DNA of 37,598 bases from Halocafeteria seosinensis (lineage: Eukaryota > Sar > Bigyra > Bicosoecida). The notes under the pieces are model-generated. The model was given only the letters and a program-made list of their open reading frames with translations, searched no databases and was not told where the DNA came from. The position numbers were made by a program, and so were the translations under genes. This document shows positions 9,734 through 19,421 of this stretch, piece after piece; position 1 is the stretch's first letter, and the number at the start of each line of letters is the position of its first letter. The stretch is from NCBI GenBank assembly GCA_001687465.1, contig LVLI01000119.1:1-37598 (forward strand), read 5' to 3'.

Positions 9734-12012
9734 CTAACGACCCTTTCCGCTAAACAACGATTTCAATGCTTTGAGACCATCTTCTGTTACCTGAGCATCG
9801 AACACAGTCAACTTCTTCAAAATCTCCTCTTCATCTCTCCGCTCGTTTAAGTCCGTAGAAAATTGAGGAGTTTTCGGAGTACATCTTGGCTGAAACGGTG
9901 GGAGCACAAAGACCAACGTTATCTGCACGGGCTCAACGATAGGCTTTAAGGTTTCCAGAATCAGACGCAAGCCACGTAGCTTTAAACTATGGTCCTCCGA
10001 TGTTGTCGGTTGAAGAAAAATAACAGTCCTCTGTCGAGTGTTGCCCCTCCCTTTCGGAATATAAAGCGTAGCATCAACAGTTTCCGCGTTCGATGCAGAC
10101 GGAACCAAACAGCACCTTTGTTTATCGTATTTTATCAACTCTGTATACAACCGGTTCACCGTATTATACACAAGTGTCTTCACCGCCTCAGGGCCCCACT
10201 GAGGGATGTCAGTCGTCCCCACTTCCGAGGAAGTCCATTGACGGGTAGATATATCATACTTCCACTTTCGCTTTCCTTTCCAATTGCAAAGTTTCTTGTT
10301 CGCCTGAAGGTTTTCCTTGAAAAAGTCGATTGCGGCCATTTCCCATCCCTGATGGACCAAACGGTTCCGAGTATCTCCACCCTTAAGGAGGCAGTTCCAA
10401 ATGTATTCATTTTGGTGTGCAATAGCCCGGGCCATTACGGCCTCCGCGACCACAGTTGACGCGTAGTGGACGATACGTAAATCATTGAACCGATCTCTCT
10501 TCTCGCCGGTCGGAAACAAGTGCAAAATCTTGTACGTCGTAGTATCCTTCGGTTGCCCTGGCATAGCTGGACCGATTCCACTAAACATTCGTACTTTGTC
10601 GAGCTCAAAACTGTCTATAACTTCATCAACGTCCGGCGTATCAACCAGAAGCGTGCGAGGTACACCGCCCCAAATTTTAAACAATTCACCAACATGCTCA
10701 GTCGTCTCACGAGTCAGACCTTTAACCAAGCACAAAGTTTCGATCTCCTCAAACGTCCAAGGTGGTAGGTAAGCCCTCAACATCGTCTTCTTGTACTCAC
10801 CGTAGTTATCTGTCCTTTCGGAACAAAATAAGAACTTGTGAGCCTCTGCTGTACGAGCCTTGATGTCCATACTTCCATCAATCAAGAGCAGACGGGAGGT
10901 ACAGTTTGCAAAGTCGAGGGCCGTCTCAAACACGTATTGCTGAACAGGCCAAATTTGAAGAAATGTATCAGCATCGCTTTCCCCGCGCAAGTAAATCTCT
11001 TTCACCTGACATTCCCCAGAATTGTTGTGTATCTCTTTGAGCACTCGATAGATAACATACAATTGAAACAACGATTTACCAATCCCCGAAATGCCGGAGC
11101 AACATAAATGGAATTGGTTTCCGTTTTCCATTGCGGCAGGCTGTTCATCTCCTCGCAGCATGGGTACTACTAATTGATCGTAAATCCGGTCGTATTCCTT
11201 CAACACCAAGATCCTTGTAACCGTTTCGTTTCTTTCTAGAAACTTTAGTCCCATGGGAATCTCCAATACGTTGTATGTACCAACATCCGTTTCAACCGTC
11301 GTCAGTTTAGTAGTTTTCATATGTCGGACAAATTGTTTCACCCAACGAATGGGAAGCGGGCCAGTCGCAGCCGGCACTGCAAATGGCAAGCACGATGAAG
11401 AACGAAGTGTCTCTCTTTCTCTCAAACAGGGGTTAGAAACTTGGATTCAACAATTACTTACCCCGCAAACGGTACGCTATGAGAATCAGTACAACTACCG
11501 CGACCAAGAGTAGTAAGAGTACAGGGTCCTTCCGGTGTTTTTCCTCTAGGAAAAACATAAAGAACCAGCCAGTAAGAAGAAAAAACAGTACAATCCAGAC
11601 GTCGAACAATTCCCCAATCGCATAGCATCGGTCTCCGATTTGATCCATAAGAGCTGCAACTGCACATATAGCTAGGTTAGTCCTCTTGTGGATGGCGGAA
11701 TCCTAAAAACAAATACGAAGTCAGTTCTTTACAGGAAGGATGCCCTCGCGGCGGAACCGATGGCTCCATCAAAATGTACTACAGTACCTACTGCAGTATG
11801 CCTGACATGACTTTCTACGAATACATACCGTACGTACACTTGGTTTGAACTTCACCACCAGCACCAGCCCCATTACGGGACTGGGCATTCAAAGCATCGT
11901 TGTTGGGGCCTTGGGCGAGAGGTCTCGTATCCTCCACGATATTATTATTGCGTTGCCCTTGTGGTGCCGATCGAGCTCTAATTCGAGGCGAGGAGCGTCT
12001 AGATGAATCCAT
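9734..12012 (-). CDS. RHS/Crinkler-type STAND NTPase with PD-(D/E)XK-like nuclease end and N-terminal membrane hairpin
   Basis: Three-exon model: 12012-11829, 11659-11462 and 11376-9734. Phases fit throughout, giving 674 aa. The start has strong context (aagaATGG). Exon 1 is a Ser/Arg/Asn-rich tail of 61 residues. Exon 2 encodes two hydrophobic helices (IVLFFLLTGWFFMFF and VLLLLLVAVVVLILIAY) with KHRKD between them. Exon 3 holds the P-loop GISGIGKS (about 222), a Walker B-like LLLIDGS, YLPPWTFEEIETL, and GGVPRT. Near the end come a D (about 562) and LQPTTSEDH, the pattern of the nuclease-like domain in RHS and CRN proteins. The family was described as transposon-linked and effector-type NTPase-nuclease proteins. 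Whether this copy acts as an effector, a conflict factor or an element-borne enzyme cannot be told. No CRN LFLAK leader is seen. Two possible acceptors lie 6 nt apart at exon 2 (exon from 11659 or 11653). The membrane exons could belong to a separate short gene if the splices are wrong. Confidence 0.7.
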
Positions 12013-12117
12013 TCTTGTTTGGGAAAGTGTATGTAGCTATGCATACACTGGACCATCAATACTCCTTTACAGTATAATTCCCTTCCTGGTCCAGCCAGCA
12101 GAGACGACAGACGACGA

Positions 12118-12138
12118 AGAACAACAACAACAACAACA

Positions 12139-12161
<23 letters not shown>
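12118..12161. repeat. Compound microsatellite (AAC)n(AC)n
   Basis: About eight AAC units run directly into about ten AC units, 100 bp upstream of the RHS-type gene start. Confidence 0.95.
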
Positions 12162-12169
<8 letters not shown>

Positions 12170-12271
12170 GAGCGGGATATATGCCATAGACCAAGGCGCT
12201 CGTTTCCAACCGTCATCTACCAACAAGCCTCAGGGACGTAATATACTGGAAGGAAGCGAAACTTGCTCCCA

Positions 12272-12283
12272 GGGGGGGGGGGG
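12272..12283. repeat. Poly-G run of 12
   Basis: Twelve consecutive Gs. Length errors are common at such runs, so reading frames that cross it, such as the one starting at 12263, should not be trusted. Confidence 0.9.
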
Positions 12284-12589
12284 ATGGCCCACTCCGCGCC
12301 GCAGTGGCGTCCAACCGGCATCCCGATCCAGCCAGTAGGAGTCGTAGGAGGTGGTACATCCGAGGGAGCAGTTTCAAATGGTGGTGTCGCTACTGGGGTG
12401 GTGTCTTCTACTTCCGACGATGCTGGGCCAACCGAGTCCCTATCGGAGCAGCTGGGAAGATTGGAACCTGTGGAACCGGCTGGCATGGGGCTCGTCGTGG
12501 CCACTGCAGGAAGGTACCTGGAATCCTGGATCCCGGCACGCTGGTCGCGCATGGGTTACAAGACTCAAGCCTACCGGCGGTGAGAGACA

Positions 12590-13511
12590 GCATGGCGGAC
12601 TTCGCTGGCAACCTATGTAGGTCTGATGCGGCTTCTCGGGGTAATCCCGGTCACGCAGGGGCTGGAGCAGTGCCTTACCACGTCAGTGCACCAGGGGCAC
12701 AGCCGGTGGTTCTGCAGAGGTGATCACAATACCTTGGGGCCAAACGGACCAGTATGGAGGCCGAATATGAAGGAATGATCAAGGCATTGGAGCTTGCACA
12801 TCAGGCGATGCAGGACATTCAAGTCCCAACGATGGTGCGATTGGAAACGGACTCACAGACTGCTGCCAAGCAAGTGTTGGGAGAAATCGCCTGCAGGAAA
12901 ACGGAGCTCAAACCACTGATGGAGAGGGCCAGAGCCGATCTACTCTTCCTTAAGGCCGTACCGTTTGTATCGTCGGTGGAGCTGCTATTCTTCAGGCGAG
13001 CAGGGAACGGAGATACGGATCAGTTGGCCAAAGACGCCTCCTTTAGAGTACCTGATGGGCCAGTGGAATATTCTGCATTGAATGAGGAGGGATTGTCCGC
13101 TCCCAATGTTGAGGGAGTGCGTCCGGTGAGGAGGATCGTGGAAGTTGACGAGGAGAACGACGAATGTCTTGTCGAATGGGTGGGACATCCGACCAGCGTA
13201 GACTTCACATGGCAGTCCGCGGAGGGCCTACGTCTGGACTTTGGGGTTGAAGGATTCGAGCAATATATGCAGGAGTATAGGAGCAGGAAGGCTAAGGGAA
13301 TTGTCCACTTCGACGAGGAGAACGATTTGTGCCTTGTAGAGTGGGAGGGAAACCTGAGCAGCGAAGACTTCACTTGGCACGCCACGCGGCGGATGATCTA
13401 CGGCTGGACTTTGGGGTTGTAGGATTCGAGAAGCACATGCAGGACTTTAGGAGCAGAGCAGAAGCAACAACACCAGGAACGGGAGAGACTGACGAGGCAA
13501 TCGCGCAATGA
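12590..13511 (+). pseudogene. Retroelement RNase H fused to two tandem chromodomains, broken by a stop and a frameshift
   Basis: In one frame, SDAASRGNPGHAGAGAV (from about 12622) is the first RNase H motif. It is followed by QYLGAKRTSMEAEYEGMIKA, LETDSQTAAKQV, and RRAGNGDTDQLAKDAS. The four acidic residues D, E, D and D are present. A TGA at 12721-12723 interrupts the domain, in a place where relatives often have W before SQYLG (one base from TGG). After a linker come two chromodomain-like units: IVEVDEENDECLVEWVGHP (13127-13290) and IVHFDEENDLCLVEWEGN (13297-13500). Each ends LRLDFGV-x-GFE. The second unit is frameshifted near 13385. RNase H followed directly by chromodomains, with no integrase between, is unlike Ty3-type order. 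Upstream frames (12263-12583, 12304-12600) have no RT motif. This is a decayed element end, not a host gene. Confidence 0.7.
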
Positions 13512-13969
13512 TCGCGGAAGAAGAAGGCCTGGTGGCGAATAGCGAGCCCACTCCGGAGGAGCGTGGCCCAAGACGCTCTGAAAGGATACCACGTGTGAAG
13601 AGCCTCATACTCACAAAGAGTCCGTGTGTTGGTGAGCGCAGGGGTAGGCAATGCAGGAGGGCCCTGTTGTAGGGAGATCTTCGACGGCGTGAAGATCCCC
13701 CAACTACATTTCCACTTAGCCGGCTACTACTCTAGCCTGGTCCTAAGATACCACGGATGAGATAAGCTTGCCTGAAGTTCGGATGGCCACGTTCGTTCCT
13801 AGAACTAGACAGTAAATATGGTTGTACACTGGAAGAAGACTCTGAGGAGCTGAAATCAGTGTGAGAAGTAAGGGCTCTCACGCTTGCTGAAGGATACAAC
13901 TTGAAACGTTGGACGAGATTCCACACTTGAAGTTACATACATAGCATAGTTAACTTGGGATTGGTTTGC
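13512..13969. other. 3' flank of the chromodomain element and TRM1 upstream region
   Basis: No gene is seen. An imperfect inverted repeat lies at 13666-13682 and 13691-13707 (14 of 17 positions pair, 8-nt loop). It could be part of the element's 3' end or a terminator-like hairpin. The last 200 bp before the TRM1 ATG would hold its promoter, but no clear TATA or initiator motif stands out. Confidence 0.4.
13666..13707. repeat. Imperfect inverted repeat (hairpin)
   Basis: Arms GTTGTAGGGAGATCTTC and GAAGATCCCCCAACTAC pair at 14 of 17 positions around GACGGCGT. It lies 155 bp past the last chromodomain codon, so it may belong to the transposon end. Confidence 0.6.
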
Positions 13970-16750
13970 ATGCTTGGTCCCGTGTGTGGAGAGTCTCAGA
14001 ATGCTACCATGAATGACATCTCCCATGTGGCGGTGTACGAGGAGGATAAAGTGGAAATTCATGTCCCCTGTGATGAAGCGCATCGACAGCTCGTCTTTTT
14101 CAAGGAGGAGCACAAGACGGACCGCGATATCACTACGGCCTCCATTGTGAGCTTTATCAAACAACTGCAGAACAAGCAGCAGCCACCTGCGGGCGATGAA
14201 GGTGTCGTACGGATCGCGGATGTGTTCAGCGGCAGTGGAATTCGAGCTCTACGCGTCGGCAAGACTTTGGAGCGACTGGGATTATTGCGTACCGACAAGG
14301 GGCAGATACTGCTGGAAGCTGTTGATTCATCGTCAGATGCGATAGCGTGTATGAACGACAACTCAGCACGAAATTGTCTCGACGAGAAGTGCATCCAAGC
14401 ACTTCAACAGGATGCGATTCAGTATCTGAAGAACCGTAAGAATGCACTGACGGTCATTGAATTGGACCCATTTGGATCAGTGGAGCAGTTCCTCGAACCC
14501 GCTATCAATGCATTGAAGCTAACTTCGACAGGCGATGGAGAGGAGGGGACTGTAGGAGCCATGCTTAGTGTGGCTACATTTGATACGCATGATCTGCTTG
14601 GGGCTTCGCATGTTACGCCAAGGAGAAAGTTTGGGTCGCTGGTGCCAAAGGGCACTACTGGTACTGCTGCCGAGGAGTGTGCCATTAGGATTGTTTTGCA
14701 TTCCATGTCAGAAACCGCATATCGATGTCGGCATGCTCATATCGTTCCTCTTGTTTGCTACAACTTTGATTTCGGTTTCCGGCTCGTCGTCAGTGTACAT
14801 CCCTCTTCGATAACCAAAATTGAGGATTCTCGTAGCTTCAGACACACATATCTCTGGTGTAACCACTGCCAATGGATACTCGCGAGCTGCAATTCACAAT
14901 CAACACCTGCGACGTCCATGGGGTGCGCCCTTTGCCGATCCGAAAGTGTGGAGTTTGTGGGTCCTTTATGGTCAGGAGCATTGTTCCGCCAACCGTTTCT
15001 GAAAGCGTCATTGCAGGGTCTCAAACGCCATGGAGGTCGAGAATCTCGTGAAATGTTGCTATTTGCGCTAAAAGAGGCTAACGTGAGCCACGGATACACC
15101 CCGTTTCTGTTTAACATGCGTTTCGTCGATTCCGCGAGGACTGCTGAGAAGATTCCGGCGAAGCAACTGTGCCGAAACGTCTATTCTGCTCTGCGAAAAC
15201 GAGGGTACAGTGTTCTGTTTGGAAGTATTCTAGTCAGCTGCTCCGGAAGCTCTATTCTACGCAGTGATTGTCCCTCCCATGTCATGCTATACACTGTAAA
15301 GAGAGAGTGGAGTAAGTTAGTCAGTAGCTCGCGCAGCACCGATACAGCACGGAATAATCACCAATGCAAACGGCGCGGCTCAATCAAAGTGTCGGCTCTG
15401 GTGCCAGGCCACCATGCGAATGGTCCACCTCTTCCTCAGTTTCCTTTTATATCCCTATCCGAAGTATCCCATGGAAGCACCTCAAAGGACTTGTCGTTAA
15501 TATTCTGGACGGACATTCGCTCGAAGAAGAGCCAACTCTTTATCCAGCTGCCAGCAGTTAAGGTGTCTGCTAAGGAGATCCTCGATGCGCTTCACCTTCA
15601 AAAATCAGAGGGGTTCTTTCCTCCTATCTCAGCCATGCATGTTGCCGGATCCACCTTGCCAGTTGGTGGCCAATCGACGGAACTGCTTCTAGAGCATTTC
15701 GAAATTGATGCGACCAAGTCGAAGGAAGGTGAAACTCTTATACTCAATATCGATGGCTTTACTTTCCGTTTTCCTCAACAACCGCACCGATATTCTATTA
15801 TGTTTGAAGGTGTTCGCTTTGTTGATGCATCGAACAGTCGATGTCTGGATAACCTCGTTGTTGCTAAAGGGTGTTGCAGCATTCTATTTTACCGATGCCG
15901 ATTCATCTCCGAGAAAACTTCCCTAAGCGTTTGCAGTAAAGCCTGGACAAAATGTCAAGAATGCTCATTTATGCCCACCGAACAAGAGTCGAACCGGCGC
16001 AATTCCGAAGAACCTCCTCGTAAGCGAGCTCGACGGGGTCACCCTACCAAGCATCAGGGGCGGCATATCTTCTCCACAGGTCAATCACGGTGCGAAGTAG
16101 ATCAATGCTATTTTTATGGTAGCCGTGGGCCTTCAATAGAATGTCGAAGTGGTTCTGAAGTAAAATGCTGTCGGAGTGAGTTCATTGACTCATTGAGTTC
16201 TTCGCTATTTATTCATAAAGACGGAAAATGTTTAGCCGTCGATGTATCCATTTCTGGAAGTGGCTGGGCTGGAGTGGAGGTCCGCGAACGAGGAAGTGCT
16301 TTGCTATGTCGATGTATAATTGGGTCTTCTGGGAGAGGAGGTGTGTACTGCGTGGATAACGGGAAGGTAATGTTGGATAATACTGTTATTAGACACTGCG
16401 CATTTTCGGGATTGCATTGTGCTGACGGAGGGACAGGAACTTTAAGGGGAAACGTGGAAATCTCGGGCAACGGAGGTCATGGCCTGTTTGTGCAAGGAAA
16501 GCATGCAGCTGCGCTCATTCAATTGGAGAAAGTGGCGGATCCCCTCATAGATCTATCGTCGAATGCTGGGGATGCAATCCATGTGTGTACGGACGGTACT
16601 TTGAGCCTCCAACAGGAGGAACTGAGTGCACCCAAACAACAACACGAAGAAATCCAGGATTTCGTGAGCAAGTTATTCAAGGAGTGCTATGCATCCTGCA
16701 CCTTACCGGATGTGCTCATCAACGGCCATATGGTGGACTTGATATCTTGA
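13970..16750 (+). CDS. TRM1: tRNA (guanine26-N2)-dimethyltransferase TRM1 fused to a C-terminal beta-helix domain
   Basis: Uninterrupted 926-residue frame from ATG 13970. ATG 14009 (accATGA) is the next candidate and keeps all conserved parts. TRM1 uses S-adenosylmethionine to make m2,2G at tRNA position 26. Visible landmarks are FFKEEHKTDRDITTAS (family: F-N-R-D-L), AdoMet motif I ADVFSGSGIRALR (about 83-95), and ELDPFGS (about 164-170). Beyond these lie RKFGS, CAIRIVLHS, DFGFRLVVSV, a zinc pair CNHC (297-300) and CALC (319-322), and GPLWSGAL. The TRM1 part ends near residue 480. The remaining 440 residues form repeated short strands with Cys, Gly and Asn turns, such as GVEVRERGSALLCRC, GVYCVDNGKVML and GLHCADGGTGTL. 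These resemble a right-handed parallel beta-helix (CASH/PbH1 type), interrupted by a basic stretch, PPRKRARRG, that could be a nuclear signal. Typical TRM1 proteins lack such a domain, so the fusion is unusual. It has no intron, unlike most neighbours. Confidence 0.93.
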   Translation: MLGPVCGESQNATMNDISHVAVYEEDKVEIHVPCDEAHRQLVFFKEEHKTDRDITTASIVSFIKQLQNKQQPPAGDEGVVRIADVFSGSGIRALRVGKTLERLGLLRTDKGQILLEAVDSSSDAIACMNDNSARNCLDEKCIQALQQDAIQYLKNRKNALTVIELDPFGSVEQFLEPAINALKLTSTGDGEEGTVGAMLSVATFDTHDLLGASHVTPRRKFGSLVPKGTTGTAAEECAIRIVLHSMSETAYRCRHAHIVPLVCYNFDFGFRLVVSVHPSSITKIEDSRSFRHTYLWCNHCQWILASCNSQSTPATSMGCALCRSESVEFVGPLWSGALFRQPFLKASLQGLKRHGGRESREMLLFALKEANVSHGYTPFLFNMRFVDSARTAEKIPAKQLCRNVYSALRKRGYSVLFGSILVSCSGSSILRSDCPSHVMLYTVKREWSKLVSSSRSTDTARNNHQCKRRGSIKVSALVPGHHANGPPLPQFPFISLSEVSHGSTSKDLSLIFWTDIRSKKSQLFIQLPAVKVSAKEILDALHLQKSEGFFPPISAMHVAGSTLPVGGQSTELLLEHFEIDATKSKEGETLILNIDGFTFRFPQQPHRYSIMFEGVRFVDASNSRCLDNLVVAKGCCSILFYRCRFISEKTSLSVCSKAWTKCQECSFMPTEQESNRRNSEEPPRKRARRGHPTKHQGRHIFSTGQSRCEVDQCYFYGSRGPSIECRSGSEVKCCRSEFIDSLSSSLFIHKDGKCLAVDVSISGSGWAGVEVRERGSALLCRCIIGSSGRGGVYCVDNGKVMLDNTVIRHCAFSGLHCADGGTGTLRGNVEISGNGGHGLFVQGKHAAALIQLEKVADPLIDLSSNAGDAIHVCTDGTLSLQQEELSAPKQQHEEIQDFVSKLFKECYASCTLPDVLINGHMVDLIS

Positions 16751-17517
16751 CATTGGTGTGCAATGAAGGATTGTAGGATATTGGGGGTGGATCGTATTCA
16801 CAGGACCTTCTGGTAAAAGTGGTGAATAGTAGGTACAGTGAAGGTATTCGAGAGCAGTAACCTGAGGTTTAAGGTCGATGCAGTGTAAGCATCTAGATGA
16901 TCTAGTGTGGTCGTTTAGCGTGATATGGCTAGCCAGTACGATGAGTTGGCTAGGTAACACTTCTCGGCGTGCGCTCAATGTTCGTGTCGGAGATCCCACG
17001 GAAAACGATCCGTTCTATTTCGAGGCATTCGCTTCGACATCCCCGATGTATTGCTTGGGACACTTGTCTGTGGGTTTTTTACTCACGAGTTGCAATTCTT
17101 AGTCGGTTGCTTGGACGGCCCATACTGTATACATACAGCGGAAGCCACTACGCATACACACACTAGACCAGCGGAAATAGTACAAAAAGTCAAACATTCT
17201 TAATTCTTCGGACATACAAATTCCACACCACTGGGGTAACGTAACTCCCAAGTGGCAGAGTCGTTCATTTGAAGTACAGTACCGGTAGTATTGCATAAAC
17301 TTCAAGGTGCTGCTCCCTGGGACGCAGGCGGCGCTCTCGGAGTTCAACAACACGGAGAGTCTTGTCTGTCTGCTCCTTATAGACATCCATATGTGTACAC
17401 ATGCCTTCATTTTGGTCGTGTCCACCGCCGTTAGCCATTACAGTGAGGAGGATGTGCTCATTTCATTAACAGGGAGACACTGATCTGCCACGTTATTCAC
17501 GGCACCTGTCAGATACG
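16751..17517. other. Intergenic region between TRM1 and the 7TM gene
   Basis: No gene, tRNA or repeat is recognised. Only short, motif-free frames are present on both strands. Confidence 0.5.
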
Positions 17518-19074
17518 ATGGTTGTATGGTATAAGAGGGCCGGCATCGCCACCAACACGGTGCTGGCGGTCTTGTATACCATGGTACTAACTGTGTGCAT
17601 CGTCAGCTGGTGGAGGCGCTATCATCGTAAGTGGCGATAAGACCTTCTTGAACTCTCGTTCCCGCGTTCAATTTAGTGGCTGCTCTATGCACTATAAATA
17701 CTGGGCCTTTTCGTACGTGTATACAGCCAAGACGATGATGATAAAGACCTTTATCACACTGGCGGGGAGTGGATCAATATTTCGAATGGCGTACTTTGCT
17801 ATTCCCAACTCCGTCTTCAAATCGGAGGAAACCCCACAGGATTATGATACGTATAGCAATGCTTTCTGGCTCGAATGCGCTCAGAGTGTGCTGTTTATGA
17901 TCCCCAATGTGCTCTTCTACGGCACCTATATCATCATTGTGTTCTTCTGGGCGCAAGCATACAGCAGTCTGCAGCGACGGAAGGTCAAACATCATCATTT
18001 TTTGAGACTGTATAAGATCGTAATGAGCTGCTATGCAGCCATACAGGTAATTCTTATCATTGTTATGCTCTCCGCGAACTACTTTGTCTTTCTTCTCATT
18101 CATTCGGTAATTCTCTGCTTACTGAGCTTGGGAGCGAGTGTCTCGTTTGTGTACTTTTACCGACGGTTGGACACGCAATTAACTTCGCTGTTTTCGGCAA
18201 GGTCCACTAGTGATGCTGTTCCACCGGATGCCGCTGGCTCTGCCGAGCAGCAACGTAAGTGTTTTGTCTTGTAGTCCTACGCCGAGAGAAGAGTCTCTAC
18301 ACGATTGTTTTTATTCCGTGGAGTGCAAAATGTTTGGGTGACTCAACTGTTCACTGATCGTTTCTCGCAGGCATTGACGGACATCGACGAGATAAGCTCG
18401 ATAAAATAATGAAAGTAGCATTTACGTGCGCAGGTACGCAGACATTTCGCGCTGCGGTATTGAGTAAGTATTGTCCGACGTATTCTATCGTAACCGTTGT
18501 AATTCCGCAAGCTGAACCACTCGCCGCTGCAGTATTCGAAATGTACGTATCAGTCAAGCAAGAGGCTCCGAAGAAGTACTGGTGGGCAATCATTGGCGTT
18601 TACTATGTAGTGAGCGAAATATTCGTAGCATTAGCTGTTTTGTGGATACTGCGACAAAAACCTGAAGCCGTTGTTAAACACCGTTCTAGGCGAAGAAGCT
18701 CTAAGCGTTTAGGCGGAAAGGCCAAGCATGATAAAGCATCATTATTGACACAAAATTATATTGAAGAGGAAGATGAAGCAAGTAGTGACTCAGGACAATA
18801 CGGAACAATAGATGCGCGGTGTATCCATGCTGATGTGGATGATTCCAGCGTAAACACGACTCCTGCGAAACATGACCGTCGGTCCGAGCAAAGGGGCTCA
18901 ACGTCGCTAAGTATCCAGCCTTCTACTCCAAGCAGACCCATACATCATGATATAGAAGGAAGCCGTGATTATACTCCGTCAAAGAGCCCCGAGAGACTCC
19001 CGCGAGCGGACATGGATAAGAACTCACTCGGCTACCCGTCTCCTGGAGGAGAACGATATAGTGAAGACACATGA
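17518..19074 (+). CDS. THH1/TOM1/TOM3-domain seven-transmembrane protein
   Basis: Exons 17518-17626, 17727-18254, 18371-18463 and 18533-19074 join in phase to 423 aa. The domain is known from plant TOM1/TOM3 (tonoplast proteins used by tobamoviruses) and from protist relatives. It resembles 7TM receptors. TM1 is in the first exon (TVLAVLYTMVLTVCIVSWW). The K-TMMIKTFI segment, SIFRMAYFAIP, LFMIPNVLFYGTYIIIVFFW and IVMSCYAAIQVILIIVMLSA follow in family order. The last helices are AIIGVYYVVSEIFVALAVLW and end ILRQKP. The tail (about 130 aa) is hydrophilic, Ser/Asp-rich and probably cytosolic. The third intron (18464-18532, 69 nt) is a multiple of three and free of stops. I removed it because the loop then has the family length. 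If retained, it adds 23 residues. Ligand and function are unknown. Confidence 0.75.
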
Positions 19075-19421
19075 TACGCTGCACCCTTGTCAGAATCAAT
19101 TATCTTTGAATGAGTTTCCGGATAATCCGCGGTATATCCACTCGTAGAGGACTGCAAGGCAGTTCAGACGCTGCCATGTTTCGGGTTCAAACGTGCAACC
19201 TTACGAAGATAGGCGATCCCATGGTTGTTGCAGCGTCATAGGTAGCAGATGGTAGATGAGGATTCCATTGAGGAACTCTACAAAGCGCAGCGAAGGCGTA
19301 ATGTCCCATTCCATAACCCTACCCTCTTTTTTTCCTAACTAGACCGAATACCACAGAGGCGTGCAAAACAATAAACAGCAGGTTTATTTCTCGTTAATTT
19401 TCTTTTTACATCTAGGGACTG
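19075..19421. other. Convergent intergenic region
   Basis: The gap between two facing 3' ends (7TM gene and E2 gene) holds the expected 3' UTRs. An AATAAA on the plus strand near 19370 could serve either transcript unit. I see no other gene. Confidence 0.5.

Noticed and set aside
11377-11425. RHS frame starting at 11425
   Set aside because: That codon is TTG, and the stretch holds a good intron 3' end (TTTGCAG) whose phase matches an upstream exon.
13955-13969. Longer TRM1 start upstream of ATG 13970
   Set aside because: The codon at 13955 is TTG. The first ATG in frame is 13970, with 14009 as an alternative.
19170-19200. tRNA-like B box (GGTTCAAAC) after the 7TM gene
   Set aside because: No matching A box, acceptor stem or cloverleaf could be drawn around it. 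No tRNA gene was found in the window.
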